Assembly: GCF_009709555.1 (NCBI RefSeq)
Contig: NZ_WJBG01000127.1
Location: 62,001 to 126,000, forward strand
DNA length: 64,000 nt
From: Streptomyces blattellae
GTDB lineage: Bacteria > Actinomycetota > Actinomycetes > Streptomycetales > Streptomycetaceae
Direction of reading: 5' to 3'
In this document: piece by piece, positions 61,588-64,000 of the stretch
Layout: each line of letters starts with the position of its first letter
How positions within the stretch are numbered: position 1 is the stretch's first letter
Translations under genes and position numbers: made by a program
Notes under the pieces: generated by a model
What the model was told of the DNA's origin: nothing
The model's database searches: none
What the model saw: only the letters and a program-made list of their open reading frames with translations

Positions 61588-62509
61588 GGCCGTACCTCTC
61601 CTCGGCCTTCCAGAAGTACGCGAAGCCGCCGACGACGAGCAGCACGGACCAGCCGAGCGCGGCGGCCCACACATGGTCCGGGAGGTTCTCGGTGCCGTAG
61701 CCGTCGATGAGCGCGAAGCGCATCAGGTCCATGTAGATGGCGGCCGGGTTCCACTGCAGGACGTTGGCGATCCACTGGGGCTTGTCCGCCAGCATGATCG
61801 GGATGGAGTACATCACGCCCGACGCGTACATCCAGGTACGCATCACGAACGGCATCAGCTGCGCGAGGTCCGGGGTCTTGGAGCCGGCTCGGGCCATGAC
61901 CAGCGCGAGGCCGGTGTTGAAGAGGAACTGCAGGGCGAGCGCCGGCACGATCAGGGGCCAGGACGCGTCCGGGAAACTGCCGAAAGCCATGGTGACGGCG
62001 AACAGCACGATCATCGAGTAGAGCAGTTGCTGCAGCTGCTGGAGCGCGAAGGAGACCGGCAGCGAGGCGCGCGGGAAGTGCAGGGCGCGGACCAGGCCGA
62101 GGTTGCCGGAGATCGCACGCACGCCCGCCAGGACCGAGCTCTGGGTGAAGCTGAACACGAAGACGCCGGTGACCAGGAACGGGATGTAGACCTCTTGGGG
62201 CATGCCCCGGTCGGCCTCAAGGATGACACCGAAGATGAAGAAGTACACGGCCGCGTTCAGCAGCGGGGTGACCACCTGCCAGAGCTGGCCGAGCTTCGCC
62301 TGGCTGTACTGGGCGGTCAGCTTCGCCCGGGAGAAGGCGAGGATGAAGTGACGCCGGTCCCAGAGCTGTCGGACGTACTCCACGAGTGAGGGGCGGGCGC
62401 CGCTCACCGACAGTCCGTACTTCGCGGCGAGCTGAGCCGCGGTCAGTCGCTCGTCGGGCGAGGGAGCCGCGCTCACCGCGACTCCACCGTTGTGCGTTGT
62501 CTCACTCAC
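61580..62509 (-). CDS. ABC-2 permease, TagG/polysaccharide export type
   Basis: 309 residues with six membrane helices: AKLGQLWQVVTPLLNAAVYF, YIPFLVTGVFVFSFTQSSVL, YSMIVLFAVTMAFGSFPDAS, LALQFLFNTGLALVMARAGS, and a C-terminal pair. Matches the ABC2-type permease of TagG/Wzm. GTG 62509 is used; an internal GTG with better GGAG spacing exists 33 bases further in. Partner of the ATPase gene. Confidence 0.92.
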   Translation of the reverse strand: MSETTHNGGVAVSAAPSPDERLTAAQLAAKYGLSVSGARPSLVEYVRQLWDRRHFILAFSRAKLTAQYSQAKLGQLWQVVTPLLNAAVYFFIFGVILEADRGMPQEVYIPFLVTGVFVFSFTQSSVLAGVRAISGNLGLVRALHFPRASLPVSFALQQLQQLLYSMIVLFAVTMAFGSFPDASWPLIVPALALQFLFNTGLALVMARAGSKTPDLAQLMPFVMRTWMYASGVMYSIPIMLADKPQWIANVLQWNPAAIYMDLMRFALIDGYGTENLPDHVWAAALGWSVLLVVGGFAYFWKAEERYGRG

Positions 62510-62605
62510 CAAAAGAAACTTTCGTCTTCGAGGTGCGCATATGTGCGGGCAGGCCATGAGCCGACGGCCGTGGGTGACGGCCGGTTGCTCGCAAGACCGA
62601 GCTTG

Positions 62606-63490
62606 TCAGATGACGGGGGGCCGGCCCAGTCGAGTCAGCCGCCACACCGTACGCCACTTGATGGGCCTGCGGGGCCCGCAGTCGGTCATCCAGCCTTCCC
62701 GGAATCCGCCGAACCACGCCCTGAGCGCGGGCCGCGAGGGGCTGCGCAGCAGGGTGAGCAGCATCCAGACGCCGAGGTAGACGGGGACCAGGGGCGCGGG
62801 GAGGTTGCGGCGGGCGAGCCATACGCGGTTGCGGGCGACCATGCGGTGGTAGACCGCGTGCCGCGAGGGCGCGGTCGTGGGGTGGTGCAGCACCATGTCG
62901 GACCGGTAGTCGATCATCCAGCCCGCGTCGAGGGCCCGCCATGCCAGGTCGGTTTCCTCGTGTGCGTAGAAGAATTCGTCCGGGAGCCCGCCGACTTCGG
63001 CGAGAACCTGGGTCCTTATGGCGTTGGCGCCGCCGAGGAACGTGGTGACCCGGGAGGAGCGCAGCGGATCGGAGGCGCGCAGCCTGGGCACATGGCGGCG
63101 CTGGGTCTCGCCGGTGTCCGGGTCGGCGATGCGGAAGCTGACGATGCCGAGCTTCGGGTCGGCCGCGAAGGCCTGGCGGCACAGCTCGGCGGTGTCGTGC
63201 TGGGCGAGCTGGCCGTCGTCGTCGAGGAAGAGCAGTATGTCGACATCCCGGCCGCTGGGTCCGAAGGCCTCGATGCCCACGTTGCGGCCGCCGGGGATGC
63301 CCAGGTTCTCGGGCAGCTCGATCGTGCGGATCCCGTCGGGGACGTCGGGGACGGGCGAGCCGTTGCCGACGACGACCGCCTCGACCGGGTCGCCGTCCTG
63401 CTTGGCGACCGAGTCGAGCAGGGCCCTGAGCTCCTCGGGGCGGTTGCCCATGGTGATGATGACCGCCCCGACCTTCATCCCGGCGCTCAT
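62606..63490 (-). CDS. Glycosyltransferase family 2
   Basis: 294 residues. MKVGAVIITMGNRPEELRAL, NLGIPGGRNVGIEAFG, the DXD motif in DVDILLFLDDDGQLAQHD, GGANAIRTQVLAEVGGLPDE and FFYAHEETDLAWRALDAGW. GT-A fold enzymes of this kind (rhamnosyl- or galactofuranosyl-transferase-like) add sugars to wall polymers. ATG 63490 overlaps the upstream stop by four bases. Fits with the TagGH pair to build and export a glycopolymer. Confidence 0.92.
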   Translation of the reverse strand: MSAGMKVGAVIITMGNRPEELRALLDSVAKQDGDPVEAVVVGNGSPVPDVPDGIRTIELPENLGIPGGRNVGIEAFGPSGRDVDILLFLDDDGQLAQHDTAELCRQAFAADPKLGIVSFRIADPDTGETQRRHVPRLRASDPLRSSRVTTFLGGANAIRTQVLAEVGGLPDEFFYAHEETDLAWRALDAGWMIDYRSDMVLHHPTTAPSRHAVYHRMVARNRVWLARRNLPAPLVPVYLGVWMLLTLLRSPSRPALRAWFGGFREGWMTDCGPRRPIKWRTVWRLTRLGRPPVI

Positions 63491-64000
63491 CGCAGCCTGC
63501 TCGACGCGAGGACGGACACCAGATGCAGCAGGGTCTGCACCAGCGCGATGCCGGCCAGCACCGCGACGCCGAGCCGGGAGAAGAACAGGTCGCCGCGCAT
63601 CGTGTCCAGGACGGCCAGGACCAGGATCAGCAGGGACGCCTCGATGCCGAGCACCAGCCGGTGGAACTTCAGCGCCGCGGCGGCCCTGCGGGCCAGCGCC
63701 ATGCCGGAGGAACGGGGCTCGGACGCCGCCTCCTTGACGGGCGGCAGCCCGCCCTGGTGGCGGGCGACGCCGACGAGGTCGGTCTCGGCCTTGATCAGGA
63801 TCGCGCCGAGGGCGGCCAGGGTGCCGAGGAACGCCCACAGCCAGTCGATCCGCCCGGAGCCCCACAGGTCGGCGGCGCGCAGGCCGAAGCCGACGAGCAC
63901 CGCGGCATCGCACAGATAGGCCCCGACCCGGTCCAGATAGACACCGCCGAGCGAGAACTGCTGCTTCCAGCGCGCCACTTCGCCGTCGACGCAGTCGAGC
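63487..64000 (-). CDS. CDP-alcohol phosphatidyltransferase-family protein, C-terminal part
   Basis: The window ends inside the gene; about 171 codons are visible. At the edge LDCVDGEVARWKQQFSLGGV then YLDRVGAYLCD is the CDP-OH-P signature (D-x2-D-G-x2-A-R...G-x3-D). Four to five membrane segments follow (RIDWLWAFLGTLAALGAILI, LLILVLAVLDTMRG, LGVAVLAGIALVQTLLHLVS). Such proteins make phospholipids or, beside GT2 and TagGH genes, polyol-phosphate polymers. Coupled by ATGA to the GT2 gene. Confidence 0.88.
   Translation of the reverse strand, partial: LDCVDGEVARWKQQFSLGGVYLDRVGAYLCDAAVLVGFGLRAADLWGSGRIDWLWAFLGTLAALGAILIKAETDLVGVARHQGGLPPVKEAASEPRSSGMALARRAAAALKFHRLVLGIEASLLILVLAVLDTMRGDLFFSRLGVAVLAGIALVQTLLHLVSVLASSRLR

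Overview
The window is high-GC actinobacterial DNA, almost certainly from a Streptomyces chromosome. The signs are very GC-rich third codon positions, GTG starts with GGAGG-type ribosome binding sites, a conservon (cvnA-D), a c-di-AMP (ydaO-type) leader in front of a LysM/M23 cell-wall hydrolase, tandem universal stress proteins, and a hopanoid cluster arranged as in Streptomyces.

Region 1 (about 1-26 kb) looks like a dormancy/hypoxia stress island of the DosR/DevR type. It carries a phosphoketolase, a PPK2 kinase, intact tandem Usp proteins, three small PNPOx-like flavin-binding proteins, a NarK-type nitrate/nitrite carrier, an Acg-like nitroreductase, two ArsR regulators, a SulP transporter, a two-GAF sensor kinase with its NarL/DevR-type response regulator, a serine hydrolase, acetate kinase, an alpha/beta hydrolase and a two-helix membrane protein. 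Palindromes of the form GGG(A/C)C-N4-G(T/G)CCC, the architecture of the mycobacterial DosR box, lie upstream of six of these genes, including the sensor/regulator pair. The island is eroding: there are Usp, ArsR and polyketide synthase remnants and a recombinase-like remnant. Phosphoketolase plus acetate kinase would give ATP through acetyl phosphate, and PPK2 would exchange phosphate between polyphosphate and nucleotides, a sensible energy kit for non-growing cells (inference).

Region 2 (26-43.6 kb) is mixed: an ACP and an SDR, a tRNA-Pro(GGG) flanked by a triple 11-bp repeat, a split transketolase (two genes), YjbR and GNAT proteins, a cupin regulator, a conservon whose sensor protein ends in a long His-Met-rich repeat tail, an MBL-fold hydrolase, a frameshifted MOSC gene, a Glu/Leu/Phe/Val dehydrogenase with a TetR regulator, a GDSL hydrolase, and the LysM/M23 peptidase behind its riboswitch.

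Region 3 (43.8-64 kb) has a GH36 alpha-galactosidase, a tyrosine phosphatase, and then the hopanoid operon on the minus strand. In transcription order it runs hpnC, hpnD, hpnE, a polyprenyl diphosphate synthase, squalene-hopene cyclase, hpnG, hpnH, ispG, dxs and a class III aminotransferase. Next comes an Xre-cupin regulator whose paired operators overlap the end of the aminotransferase gene, and a 40-residue membrane peptide. Most junctions overlap or are only a few bases apart, so the operon couples isoprenoid precursor supply (Dxs, IspG) to squalene synthesis, cyclisation and side-chain building. Upstream of it lie a TagGH-like polysaccharide ABC exporter, a GT2 glycosyltransferase and a CDP-alcohol phosphatidyltransferase cut by the window end.
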